Assembly: GCF_036689865.1 (NCBI RefSeq) | Contig: NZ_JBAHUQ010000014.1 | Span: 1 to 64,000 of the forward strand | DNA length: 64,000 nucleotides | Direction: 5' to 3' | Origin: Magnetococcus sp. PR-3 | GTDB lineage: Bacteria > Pseudomonadota > Magnetococcia > Magnetococcales > Magnetococcaceae | Part shown: positions 1-11,004 of the stretch, piece after piece | Layout of the letters: each line of letters starts with the position of its first letter | Position numbering within the stretch: position 1 is the first letter of the stretch | Program-made: the position numbers and the translations under genes | The notes under the pieces: model-generated | The model's input: the letters and a program-made list of their open reading frames with translations, nothing else | What the model was told of the DNA's origin: nothing | The model's database searches: none

Positions 1-150
1 GTGCGCAAGTCTATCGCCTGTGGGCAAGGGGGGCTGGCCATGTGCATAGCGACCTGTTTGTGTCGATACGATGCTTCATTTATGGATGATCTCTTAGGTC
101 TCTCCTTATCCCAGGCAAAAAAGTGTGGTTTTTATGTGAGGGCAGGGTAG
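1..150 (+). other. Open frame running in from the left edge, possible gene tail
   Basis: A reading frame is open from base 1 to a TAG at about 148-150. Its start lies outside the window. The translated tail has a short Gly/Ala/Cys-rich stretch but no motif I trust. It may be the end of a gene entering from the left or a chance frame. Confidence 0.2.
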
Positions 151-317
151 GAAAGTAAAGGCAGGAACCATAGAGGTTTTTGCTCTTTTAATCCGGGGTC
201 TTCCAGCTATGCTCGCTTGCTGTAACACAAGGAGGGGCTTAATGGGGAGAACACCCGTGGTTGGTTGCGTATCTGATTGGCTTTCTGCCATGTGTATTGG
301 TGGTACCGGTTAACACA

Positions 318-351
318 GGTATATAACGTGTAAACACACACGTTATATACC
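318..351. repeat. Perfect 14-bp inverted repeat
   Basis: GGTATATAACGTGT (318-331) is followed by a 6-base loop and its exact reverse complement (338-351). It lies about 70 bases beyond the stop of the minus-strand gene at 420-770. There is no T-run on either side, so it is not a canonical intrinsic terminator. It could be an mRNA 3'-end stabiliser or a protein-binding palindrome. Confidence 0.6.
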
Positions 352-419
352 AAGCATAGACGCTTCTTAACTCCTGGGAAGGAGGGCCGCTCACTTTATG
401 GCATGCTGGTTGGCATGTG

Positions 420-770
420 TTAATTGCCAACATCAAAACGTGGACGAAAACGCTGGACCTGCTCACCTTCCGGTTTGGGGATTACCTCTGAAATACCAGC
501 AATAATTTCAGCCTGTATCTCTGGTGTTAGATTTAATTTTGCTATTTTTTCGTTGATCTCTGGCCAAAAAGCCAGGTCTGTACCAAACAAAGGGGTTAAC
601 TGTTTGCCTGGGGTTTCCTGCACAATAAGGCGTCCCAAAGGGGTAAGCTGCTCAATAGACCGGCCATCAACCATTCGTTCTTGTGCAACATTGGCAGTTA
701 GTTGAAAATTATGGTTTGGAAACGTGGCTTGTTGAAAGCCGTGTGCCTGTTTGGTCCATTTTAAATACAT
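420..770 (-). CDS. Hypothetical protein, 116 aa
   Basis: I do not recognise this protein. It is soluble, with no membrane segment or signal peptide. The N-terminal part (starting MYLKWTKQ) is followed by a helical, charged C-terminal half rich in Pro/Glu. I chose the ATG at 770 because AGTGAGG sits six bases upstream. GTG codons at 773 and 782 are possible earlier starts. A perfect hairpin lies downstream at 318-351. Codon use looks like the neighbouring genes, and the absence of a rival frame supports a real gene. Confidence 0.6.
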   Translation of the reverse strand: MYLKWTKQAHGFQQATFPNHNFQLTANVAQERMVDGRSIEQLTPLGRLIVQETPGKQLTPLFGTDLAFWPEINEKIAKLNLTPEIQAEIIAGISEVIPKPEGEQVQRFRPRFDVGN

Positions 771-1241
771 CACAAACCTCACTTAATCCCTAGGGTATAC
801 CCTGTCATCATCATGTTTGATGGTTGGCAGGGGGGATGGATATCATCTGCCTTCTCCACCCCCCAAAAAAAGCTCTTCCTGAATGACCGCACCTCTATAA
901 GTGCGGTGCTCATCATTGACTCTCTATAATCTTTAAAGTTCCTGTTTTGATCATGGGTCTAACATTTATTCCATGATCGCAGCTTATAGGTTCAAAAAAG
1001 TGAACAAAAAATCATGTGTTCACGCATGGTGCCCACTCCAGGTCGATGCCGCACACTGGCTTCATGGCCCACTTAGCTTTAGATCACGTTGTCATGAGCG
1101 TTTAGATATTTTGTGGGTTCAGGGGCCATTTTGGGTGATCTGTCTATTTGTCTGATCTTGATATTTAAATGCATGAGATGGCTTTAAACAAATATTTGAA
1201 ATGAAAAAGGTGATGAAGACAAAATATAGCCTGGGTTAAAT
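771..1241. other. Intergenic region without a convincing gene
   Basis: This is the first part of a 660-base gap. It holds a 7-bp hairpin (ACCGCAC at 886-892, GTGCGGT at 901-907) with an 8-base loop and no T-run. A 60-codon plus-strand frame at 973-1155 has no ribosome-binding site and an odd composition, and I do not call it. Confidence 0.5.
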
Positions 1242-1255
1242 TTGATAAATATCAA
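1242..1255. promoter_or_regulatory. Perfect FNR/CRP-type box TTGAT-N4-ATCAA
   Basis: The sequence TTGATAAATATCAA matches the classical FNR consensus (TTGAT, four bases, ATCAA) at all ten defined positions. It lies in an AT-rich stretch about 175 bases before the start of the repeat protein at 1431, with no gene in between. The distance implies a leader of over 100 bases if it activates that gene. Regulation by an FNR/ANR-family oxygen sensor is inferred. No regulator gene is in the window. Confidence 0.6.
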
Positions 1256-1430
1256 AAAAAACAGAATGTTACATGTTGGTTTCAACTATTACATTTAAAT
1301 ATGGATATATTAGCAAACAATAATGTTCTAAATATGGAAGACGCATCCTCTGGTGGGAAGAATTGGAAGGGGGATGATCCATAGAGACCATCAAAAGAAG
1401 ATGGGACTCAACGTACGAAGGAAAATAATC

Positions 1431-1991
1431 ATGAAGAAACAAAATGTGTTTGCTATAGCTGTCATGATGGGCGCTGCCATCTTGACTCAAACAACCCAAG
1501 CCGCAGATTTTTGCTGTTTAGCTGAAGAGTGGTCACTAGAGCCTGCTCAACAGGAAGAGGTCGTTGCAACATCAGACAACCTGAAAGCTGCCAAGGTATG
1601 GAACCATGATCTAATTGCCGATGAATGGAAGTTGGACCTTCAGGCAGAAGAAGAGACAATGGTTGTGGTGCCTGCAGTTGGAGATGCACAAGGTTGGAAC
1701 CATAATTTGATTGCCGATGAATGGAAGCTCAGTCCGCAACCGGGTAATAGTTCATGGGTAAAGCCGGTTTCTAGCTCAGAGCTGACGCAAGGGTGGAACC
1801 ATGATCTCATTGCCGCAGAGTGGAAGCTGGATGAAAAAGCAGCTCACGCTGAAGTGGTGCAACATGAAAGTTGGAACCATGATCTCATTGCCAGTGAGTG
1901 GAAACTAGAAGCGCAAGCCGAGGGAACGACCCCTCAAAAAGCCACCGCCCATTGGGATGAAGATCTTCTAGCTGAAGAGTGGAAACTGTAA
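1431..1991 (+). CDS. Secreted protein with five WNHDLIA-x-EWKL repeats
   Basis: This 186-residue protein matches no family I know. Residues 1-24 form a signal peptide (KK, hydrophobic core, TQA-A cleavage). The mature part carries a 12-residue unit W-N-H-[DN]-L-I-A-x-E-W-K-L starting at residues 57, 89, 122 and 148, with a variant W-D-E-D-L-L-A-E-E-W-K-L at 175 that ends the protein. A degenerate copy (C-L-A-E-E-W-S-L) lies at 29-36. Spacers of 14-21 residues between units are variable and low in order. The ATG at 1431 has AAGGAAA upstream, and an earlier GTG at 1353 would hide the signal peptide. A perfect FNR box lies upstream and a strong terminator follows. The repeats may be metal- or cofactor-binding (Trp/His/Glu) or interaction motifs, but no function is assigned. 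Confidence 0.8.
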   Translation: MKKQNVFAIAVMMGAAILTQTTQAADFCCLAEEWSLEPAQQEEVVATSDNLKAAKVWNHDLIADEWKLDLQAEEETMVVVPAVGDAQGWNHNLIADEWKLSPQPGNSSWVKPVSSSELTQGWNHDLIAAEWKLDEKAAHAEVVQHESWNHDLIASEWKLEAQAEGTTPQKATAHWDEDLLAEEWKL

Positions 1992-2013
1992 TTAGGTGCA
2001 GCCATACGCTAAG

Positions 2014-2054
2014 AAAAAAGCGATCCTGTGGTATCAATACAGGATCGCTTTTTT
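2014..2054. terminator. Bidirectional intrinsic terminator
   Basis: A long stem (AAAAAAGCGATCCTGT against ACAGGATCGCTTTTTT) has a 9-base loop, with an A-run on one side and a T-run on the other. It sits between the convergent repeat-protein gene and the YeeE/YedE gene and would serve both. Confidence 0.9.
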
Positions 2055-2063
2055 GTCGGTGCC

Positions 2064-3314
2064 TTAAAAGCGCGTAAAGGTTTTGTGCTTCTCATTATAC
2101 TCGATCAGCAAAAACCAGATGATGATGATGCCCAAGGTTAAAGTGAGTGCCAATCCCCAGCTATCCAGTAGATCTGGTAAAAATGCTTGATACCCCAGAT
2201 CGCTCACCGTCGGTACACCGTCAAGATAATCCAGGTCAACATCAAGCTCCAACCAGCCTTGTATCCGTAACCAGGCAAAGCTGATTGAGCCACTCCACGC
2301 AAAAAAGAATAGGCTAACCAGCATCTTTAAGTTGCCTTCACCCAAGCGCCATAGTGAACTTGCAGCACACCCTTGACCCAATATCATGCCAACACCAAAG
2401 AGTATGCCACCGAAGAAAGAGCCCCACCAAAACCTGGGGGGAATAATGCTATAGGGGTCAATGTTTAAGCGGGTAATGAGCAAAGCGGCGAGGGGCGTGA
2501 CTAAAAGGATGGCCAACATTAGCGCTTTGGCATATTCACCACCTCCGGTTTCGAACGGTTCCCGTATGGCTTGAGCAAAACAGAGTCGTGAACGTTGCAA
2601 AACAACCCCTAAAAAAAGGGCTGTAATGACGATAAAGCCGCGTTTTGCCAAAGTGCTATCTGTTCCTGCCTGAGTTATCCAGCTTACGCCCCATGCCATG
2701 CCACCTAGAATAGGTACCCAGCCAAGCCAAGTAAAACGTACTTGCCACAGCGGGGTCGTACATTGTGGCTCTGGGGTGCCTCCCCACGGTAGAACTTTTT
2801 TTGCCCAGATCATTGCGCGTATGGCAAGCGCAGCACCGATCATAAGCCCTAATAACATCATCCAACCCGCTGGTGAAGAAAACACCAGTGGATTAAAAAA
2901 ACCGCCAACGGTACACCCTCCCGCTAAAGAGGCCCCCATGCCCATAAAGCATCCACCGAGCATGGCTGTAACATACTCCATGGGGGCTGGTCGGCTCAGG
3001 CGGAACTGACCAGCAAGCATTGCCGCGCCCATAGCCCCCATGACCATGGCAATATCTGAGATTAAAGAACGGTGTTTTAAGGGGGGAAGTAAATGATCAT
3101 CCAGATCCAAAAGGGGGCCAAGGCCTAGCCAATTGTTAAAGGCATCCCCTAAATAGCGGATACCCGCAAAAACACTCCAGAAATTACCGTTGAGAAGAAA
3201 CACGGCCATCGCCATAACCAGCAACAGCGCGCCGACTTGGGGTGTCCAGGTTGGTATAAAAGGGGTGCGAAGATATTGGTTGAGTTGATGGAGAAAATCA
3301 AAAAAACTCTTCAC
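2064..3314 (-). CDS. YeeE/YedE family sulfur-compound transporter
   Basis: This inner-membrane protein of 416 residues has about ten hydrophobic segments arranged as two related halves. Each half contains a glycine/cysteine motif: GGCTVGG at residues 132-138 and GQGCAASS in the second half. These motifs mark the YeeE/YedE (DUF395) family. The characterised member carries thiosulfate, and others are linked to selenium or other sulfur compounds, so the exact substrate is unknown. The start is GTG, supported by CAGGAGCC about 8 bases upstream. It is a single-gene unit with a shared terminator downstream and no TusA-like partner nearby. Confidence 0.85.
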   Translation of the reverse strand: MKSFFDFLHQLNQYLRTPFIPTWTPQVGALLLVMAMAVFLLNGNFWSVFAGIRYLGDAFNNWLGLGPLLDLDDHLLPPLKHRSLISDIAMVMGAMGAAMLAGQFRLSRPAPMEYVTAMLGGCFMGMGASLAGGCTVGGFFNPLVFSSPAGWMMLLGLMIGAALAIRAMIWAKKVLPWGGTPEPQCTTPLWQVRFTWLGWVPILGGMAWGVSWITQAGTDSTLAKRGFIVITALFLGVVLQRSRLCFAQAIREPFETGGGEYAKALMLAILLVTPLAALLITRLNIDPYSIIPPRFWWGSFFGGILFGVGMILGQGCAASSLWRLGEGNLKMLVSLFFFAWSGSISFAWLRIQGWLELDVDLDYLDGVPTVSDLGYQAFLPDLLDSWGLALTLTLGIIIIWFLLIEYNEKHKTFTRF

Positions 3315-3580
3315 GCTGCGTAGGCTCCTGAGTGATATGGAATGATTGAAAATAAGCCTAAGATTAGGGCGGTTTTCGGTGCATGAAGTGGCCGTAAGAA
3401 GATGATGAGCTCTTCAAACATAATGTGATTGATAAATATTTTACGCGGGGAATCAACCCATAGGCAGTCGTTTCATGATAAAATGGAGGACATCAACTGA
3501 ATCAATGGATCATCTGTACTAAGGTAACGTGAACACACCCTTGCACAATCATAGGTCACCTAATGCAGAGAGGTTAGACC

Positions 3581-4153
3581 ATGCAAACCCCCGTTGAAGT
3601 GATGGTCGGTCAAGACAATATCATTTGTGCTGTTAATACAGCCTGGAATCATTTTGCTGTAGAGAATGCGTGTGAAGATTTATTAGCTGAACATGTTGTA
3701 GGGCAAAGCTTACTGGATTATGTAGAAGGCGGTGCGACCCGCATTTATGTTGAGACCATGTTGCATATGGTACGGCAAGGGGATCAACTTTTAAGTTGCC
3801 CTTACCGGTGTGATAGCCCTGATATGCGCCGTGAAATGGAGGTCAGACTATTTCCACCGATCAACGGTGTTGTCAAAATGCAGCACCGGTTGGTATCGGA
3901 GCGTCCGCTGTACCACCACACAACTTTCCAAACCGTTGCTGAAAACCGCCACGCGTGTGCAGAGCAGATCAAACGTTGCAGTCACTGTAATAACTTGCGT
4001 GTACATTGGAAATGGTATGATGTGGAGGAGATTGAAAAAGCAGGGTTGCGGCATTTAGCCGAGCCGATCCAAGTCTATTACGGCATTTGTGACCGGTGTT
4101 GCGGCACCTTGGACCAGAAGGTTGTTATCCAACAACAGAGCATGGTTATGTAA
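3581..4153 (+). CDS. PAS-like protein with C-terminal two-CxxC zinc ribbon
   Basis: The first ~110 of 190 residues look like the PAS-like sensory domain found in many proteobacterial regulators (alternating strands, a conserved YRCDSP-type segment near 75-80). The C-terminal part has CSHC at 133-136 and CDRC at 170-173, a spacing typical of a zinc ribbon or other metal site. No output domain such as HTH or kinase is present, so it may act through a partner. AGAGAGG upstream of the ATG is a good ribosome-binding site. A half FNR-like site (TTGATAAATATT) lies about 150 bases upstream. The function is unknown. Confidence 0.65.
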   Translation: MQTPVEVMVGQDNIICAVNTAWNHFAVENACEDLLAEHVVGQSLLDYVEGGATRIYVETMLHMVRQGDQLLSCPYRCDSPDMRREMEVRLFPPINGVVKMQHRLVSERPLYHHTTFQTVAENRHACAEQIKRCSHCNNLRVHWKWYDVEEIEKAGLRHLAEPIQVYYGICDRCCGTLDQKVVIQQQSMVM

Positions 4154-4252
4154 TGCGGAAATGCTTTTTTTCACATGAGTTTAGGCTGTTGGTGCTGGGG
4201 GCTCAGTTCTATATAAGGGGTGGAACCTTAATGAGGTAAAGTTGGGTGAGCC

Positions 4253-4873
4253 CTATCTGTCTTTACCAAGCGCCAGTGAGCTACCGAAGCCGATCAGTAC
4301 CAAGCCAGTAATCCGGTCAATGGCAACCTGATTTTTTTGAATGAATGCCAACATCCACTTGGTGCGTACCAGGGCGGTAAAGATAGTCCACACCACAAAT
4401 GCTTCTAACACAATAAACAGTCCATAAACCATTTTATCCAAGAACGGGGTTGATGGTTCGACCATTTGTGTAAAGACCGCCAAAATAAACAGTGTCACTT
4501 TAGGGTTTAAAACATTACAGAGTAAACCATCCCTAAAAGCTGTTTTTGGGTCAGTGGTTTGTGTGTGATACGCGTGATCCAACGGCTGATGGTTGGATGA
4601 AAAGAGGGCGTTGACGCCAATATATACCAGATAGGCCGCACCCATCAGCTTGATGGTGGTAAAAAGTGTGGCACTAGCTGCGATCATGGTTGCGATACCC
4701 AGGATCGAAAAGCCGATATGAACCAATAAACCGCAACAGATGCCGGTGATACAAGCAACGGCGGGCCAGCGGTCACGCTCTCCACCATATTTGATCACCA
4801 GCATCATATCTGGACCCGGGCTCATCATAGATACAAAGGTGACGGTGGCCAGGATTATGAGTGTTGCAATCAT
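4253..4873 (-). CDS. LysE/RhtB family amino-acid exporter
   Basis: This is an inner-membrane protein of 206 residues, the usual size for the family, with about six hydrophobic helices. The N-terminal segment contains the typical S-P-G-P-D-M motif near residues 18-23. RhtB-type proteins export amino acids such as homoserine, threonine or leucine, and the substrate cannot be read from sequence. The gene stands alone, convergent with the PAS gene. Confidence 0.88.
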   Translation of the reverse strand: MIATLIILATVTFVSMMSPGPDMMLVIKYGGERDRWPAVACITGICCGLLVHIGFSILGIATMIAASATLFTTIKLMGAAYLVYIGVNALFSSNHQPLDHAYHTQTTDPKTAFRDGLLCNVLNPKVTLFILAVFTQMVEPSTPFLDKMVYGLFIVLEAFVVWTIFTALVRTKWMLAFIQKNQVAIDRITGLVLIGFGSSLALGKDR

Positions 4874-5432
4874 TATTAAATATGACCTTACGTAAGATGG
4901 GATTAACGATATTTGGTTTGCTTTATCCCAAGGGGCCTTGCTAACGAATGACCACCGAGTCCTGTTGGCACATAGGAATGTTCACCAATCCTGATCGCTC
5001 CATTGAACCAGTAAGAGCATGGTTTTAATTCTATAGCTAAGCCTATGTGTATGGATGCAGGTGGTGTGCAAACCTTGTGGTTCTACCATCTGCCTTTATG
5101 ATCGACTCTTGATCCCATAAACCGTGATCATTCTGTGTTGCACCACCATGGGGCAGGGGTTGAGTTTACGGTGTGCCACATGCCTGGAATGAATAAAAGA
5201 TTAGAGCCCAACGTTAGATCACGAACAGTGTCTATCTCACACCTCGCCGAAGTTTCTCCCTCGGGGAGTGTGGTTTAGGCAACCAATACGTTGCCGTTGT
5301 GTGCATGGTGTAACGGCAACCCCCTTTTGTTTGATGTTGATTATGCAGGCATAACCATGATGTGTCATCCGTCTTCATTGGTCTATGAAGTCAGCTCAGC
5401 ATTTAGGGTGCTTTGACAGGTGTTGCGCATAA
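4874..5432. other. Intergenic region, ~560 bases, no gene seen
   Basis: No coding frame with a ribosome-binding site was found. It contains a 9-bp inverted repeat (GTTGCCGTT at 5290-5298, AACGGCAAC at 5312-5320) followed by CCCCTTTT, which could terminate a small transcript reading rightward. Confidence 0.4.
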
Positions 5433-5464
5433 AAAAAACGGCCCTGATGATTCAGGGCCGTTTT
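5433..5464 (-). terminator. Intrinsic terminator of icd
   Basis: A perfect stem AACGGCCCTGA / TCAGGGCCGTT has a short loop and, on the minus strand, an eight-base T-run. It begins about 27 bases beyond the icd stop codon. Confidence 0.9.
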
Positions 5465-5490
5465 CTGTTTTCAGCAATCAAGGACGATTA

Positions 5491-8068
<2,578 letters not shown>

Positions 8069-10927
8069 TTAAACGATTTTTGTGTGGCGTTCAATCACAG
8101 CAAGCAGGGTCTCACGGCTGATAGGCTTGGTCAGGTGGCCATTACATCCAGCTCTTAGTGAGCGTTCGGCATCGCCCTCCATAGCGTGCGCTGTAAGGGC
8201 ATAAATAGGGGTAGGGGATAACTGATAATGTTGTTCTTGCGCGCGTATATGCTTGGTGGCTTCTAAGCCATTCATCACAGGCATGCGTATATCCATAATA
8301 ACGATGGTGTAGTTTTCACCATGGTCCAGCCGTTCCACCGCCATTTGACCGTTGCCAACAATATCCAATGTATGGGGGGTGTCCTGCAAGAACCCCTCAA
8401 TGACCAGTTGATTGATCTGGTCATCCTCTACCAAAAGAATATGGGCTGCGGACGCAGCATCATCATTTTTGGGTTCGATGTTCCAATGGTTTGTGTGGGC
8501 TGATGGTGGCTGTCCGTGGATGATATCCTCATAGGGAAGAATGACATGAAAGGTGGTGCCTTGCCCCAGTACGCTATCAACGCTTATCTCCCCTTCCATG
8601 GCTTGGATCAAGCGCTTGCATAAGGTTAATCCTAAGCCTGCTCCACCATGCTGACGGGTAATTGAGGCATCCACTTGGGTAAAAGGTTCAAAAATGGTTC
8701 TGAGCTTATGTTCGGGTATCCCGATGCCGGTATCACTGATCTTCATATGGTAGGTGTGATTAGCTCTGGCCAGAATTTCCAACTTAATATGACCGTGTTC
8801 AGTAAATTTAATGGCATTACCAAGCAGGTTCAGCAAGACCTGTCGTAACCGCTTAGGGTCACCTTTAATATGTGCGGGTAATTGCTCATCAATATCGACG
8901 TGTAACGCTAACCCTTTGCTCTGGGCATTTAAAGTATGAACTTCAAGAACATCACGAACCAAGGTTCTTAACACAACAGCCTGTTGATGAAAATGAAGAT
9001 GGCCGGATTCAATACCTGCCAAGTCTAAAATATCTTCAATGAGTGCAAGCATGCTCCGTGCGGCACGACCTTGTATCTCCATATAGTGCTGTTGGGTACT
9101 GTTCAGTTCGCTACGTAAGACAATATCTGTAATTCCCAAAATGGCGTTGAGTGGGGTACGGATTTCATGGCTCATAACAGCCAAAAATTCATTTTTTGCC
9201 AAATTGGCTTGTTCTGCCTCCTGTTGACGCAGTTTTAAGGTGCGCTCTGTCTCTTTGCGGTCGGTAATGTCTATGACGCTTATAGGAAGGGCTGCAAACC
9301 CTTTTTCGGTCGTGGGAATTCGAAAGGAGAGCTGTAACTGTCTGGCGTTTCCCTGGAGCGTATCCAAACTGGTTTCAACACGGATCATCGGGCGTTGATG
9401 CCAGATGGCGTCCATAATATGCAAAAAAGAGCTATGGTTGCGTGTCGCAGTAGTGATGCCCATTTGCTGCATAAACGCACTTTTGTTCGGCGCTTCAAAC
9501 AGTTTTAATGTGGCTTGGTTCACATGTAATACACGGATGGTACTGATCCAAGTTTGGAGCAGTTGAGGGTGGATCTGTAAATGGTGGTGAATATTCTCAA
9601 CACCACTGCTGCGCAAACTTTGTAGGGCACACCAAACTTCAGACCAATCCTCTTTCCATAATGAAACCTCGGCATCTTCAAACAGGTGTTTAAAGGAGGC
9701 CTCAGCCTGTTGGCGAGCACGGAGATTAACCCCAAATATAATTAATAGAAGGGTCATTAGCAGAAACACCCCTACACTGACCCAGATATAGAAACCATAT
9801 TGATCAAAAACGGTATAAGGGCGGTGTAAAAGCGTGCTGCCTTGTGGTAGAGCATCTTCCGAAATGCCAAAGCGTACAAGTTGACGGTGGTCAAACATGT
9901 AGGGGTTTGGGCTTTCCAGCTGTATGGGCAGAGCGTGGGAGGGGGTGCCGTTGAGCAGCTTTAACCCCATAAGCGCGGCGCTTTGCCCGTGGCTAAAACC
10001 ACTTAAAATCTGTCCCCCAACGGCACCTTGCCCAACATGCATTAGCCAGGCGCTATAGATAGGAGCCTGGCTGATGGAAGAGAGTTGCCGCACACCCTCT
10101 TCAGAAGAAATGGGCACGCCCTGTTCGGTATTGATCACCCCACCAGCTGAAACAATCATGCTTTGAGAGGTCAGGTTGGCAACACGTTTTTTAAGTTCCG
10201 TAAGGGTGTGATCTTGCCAGTAGACAAAGTGTGCGCGTTTTTTAAAGCGATCTGCAAAGGCTTCAAACTTAGCTCGGTTGGCTTGCCCTGTGGTATCCCC
10301 TCTATGAATAATAACAACTTGATTAATTTGTGGGTGTAGGTTTAACCCTAATTTGACGACGGCATCAAAGTTGGTGGATTCCACAATACCCGTTATGGGT
10401 TGCATGCCTTCTACGCGCTCGGGTGTAAAGTGGTTGAGACCACAAAAGACCAAAGGAATAGCCTTAAAGAGGGTCGGACGTAGCCGTTTGATAAAGTCAA
10501 AGGCATTATCGTCTGCGGTTAAGATCAAATCTGGTGGGTTGTTCTGATACTTATGCTGAAAAAGCTCTTCTAAATTTTGGTAGTGTTCAGCAGAGTGGTG
10601 CTGTTTGGTATCCAGGTATTCCACGCGTAAACGTAGATCGGGCCGATTTTGGGCCAGTGTATGTTTAATGCCCGCAAAGAGATCATCTGACCACGGAAAA
10701 CCTTGATGATATGACTGAACCAAGAGAATGGTTTGAGGGGTGGCAAAGGCTGCTGTGGGAATAAAAGTTAGGCAAAAAAATAGCGTTAAAAAATGAAGTT
10801 TAGTTGTACGAAAAAGGCCAAAAGAGGGTAGATACCGGTTAAAAAAACGGTATGAACGTATAGATGCATGGCCCATTACCCCACCCATAACAGCCCCCTG
10901 TCGCCATATACCACTCAGCTTCATCAT
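8069..10927 (-). CDS. Hybrid histidine kinase with ABC-type periplasmic sensor
   Basis: This is a 952-residue membrane sensor. After an N-terminal signal/anchor (about 44-62), residues ~65-370 resemble the ABC substrate-binding-like sensor domain (PF04392 type). A membrane helix follows at about 383-402. Next come a PAS-like region, a HisKA domain with the phospho-acceptor His587 (SHEIRTPLN), and an ATPase domain with N-box (NLLGNAIKFT), DTGIGIP and GGAGLGL. A C-terminal receiver domain has acceptor Asp879 (IVIMDIRMP) and a conserved Lys near the end. It would sense a periplasmic ligand and feed a phosphorelay. No cognate regulator or transporter is adjacent. The gene lies 78 bases after the large helicase-like gene, from which a terminator separates it. 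Confidence 0.93.
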   Translation of the reverse strand: MMKLSGIWRQGAVMGGVMGHASIRSYRFFNRYLPSFGLFRTTKLHFLTLFFCLTFIPTAAFATPQTILLVQSYHQGFPWSDDLFAGIKHTLAQNRPDLRLRVEYLDTKQHHSAEHYQNLEELFQHKYQNNPPDLILTADDNAFDFIKRLRPTLFKAIPLVFCGLNHFTPERVEGMQPITGIVESTNFDAVVKLGLNLHPQINQVVIIHRGDTTGQANRAKFEAFADRFKKRAHFVYWQDHTLTELKKRVANLTSQSMIVSAGGVINTEQGVPISSEEGVRQLSSISQAPIYSAWLMHVGQGAVGGQILSGFSHGQSAALMGLKLLNGTPSHALPIQLESPNPYMFDHRQLVRFGISEDALPQGSTLLHRPYTVFDQYGFYIWVSVGVFLLMTLLLIIFGVNLRARQQAEASFKHLFEDAEVSLWKEDWSEVWCALQSLRSSGVENIHHHLQIHPQLLQTWISTIRVLHVNQATLKLFEAPNKSAFMQQMGITTATRNHSSFLHIMDAIWHQRPMIRVETSLDTLQGNARQLQLSFRIPTTEKGFAALPISVIDITDRKETERTLKLRQQEAEQANLAKNEFLAVMSHEIRTPLNAILGITDIVLRSELNSTQQHYMEIQGRAARSMLALIEDILDLAGIESGHLHFHQQAVVLRTLVRDVLEVHTLNAQSKGLALHVDIDEQLPAHIKGDPKRLRQVLLNLLGNAIKFTEHGHIKLEILARANHTYHMKISDTGIGIPEHKLRTIFEPFTQVDASITRQHGGAGLGLTLCKRLIQAMEGEISVDSVLGQGTTFHVILPYEDIIHGQPPSAHTNHWNIEPKNDDAASAAHILLVEDDQINQLVIEGFLQDTPHTLDIVGNGQMAVERLDHGENYTIVIMDIRMPVMNGLEATKHIRAQEQHYQLSPTPIYALTAHAMEGDAERSLRAGCNGHLTKPISRETLLAVIERHTKIV

Positions 10928-10951
10928 AGCGCTGAATGGGGAGGGGGCCTA

Positions 10952-10984
10952 TAAAAAAAGGGGGGGAGGGGCCAGAAAGCCCCT
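10952..10984 (-). terminator. Probable intrinsic terminator of the helicase-like gene
   Basis: On the minus strand AGGGGC and GCCCCT form a 6-bp stem with a 6-base loop. A C-run and then seven Ts follow, about 20 bases after the stop of the helicase-like gene. Confidence 0.65.
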
Positions 10985-11004
10985 CTGTTGAGAATGGTTA
11001 TACT

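Noticed and set aside
973-1155. 60-codon plus-strand frame in the gap before the repeat protein
   Set aside because: No ribosome-binding site and improbable composition (many Trp, Cys, His).
1353-1430. GTG-initiated N-terminal extension of the repeat protein
   Set aside because: It would bury the signal peptide, and the ATG at 1431 has a good ribosome-binding site.
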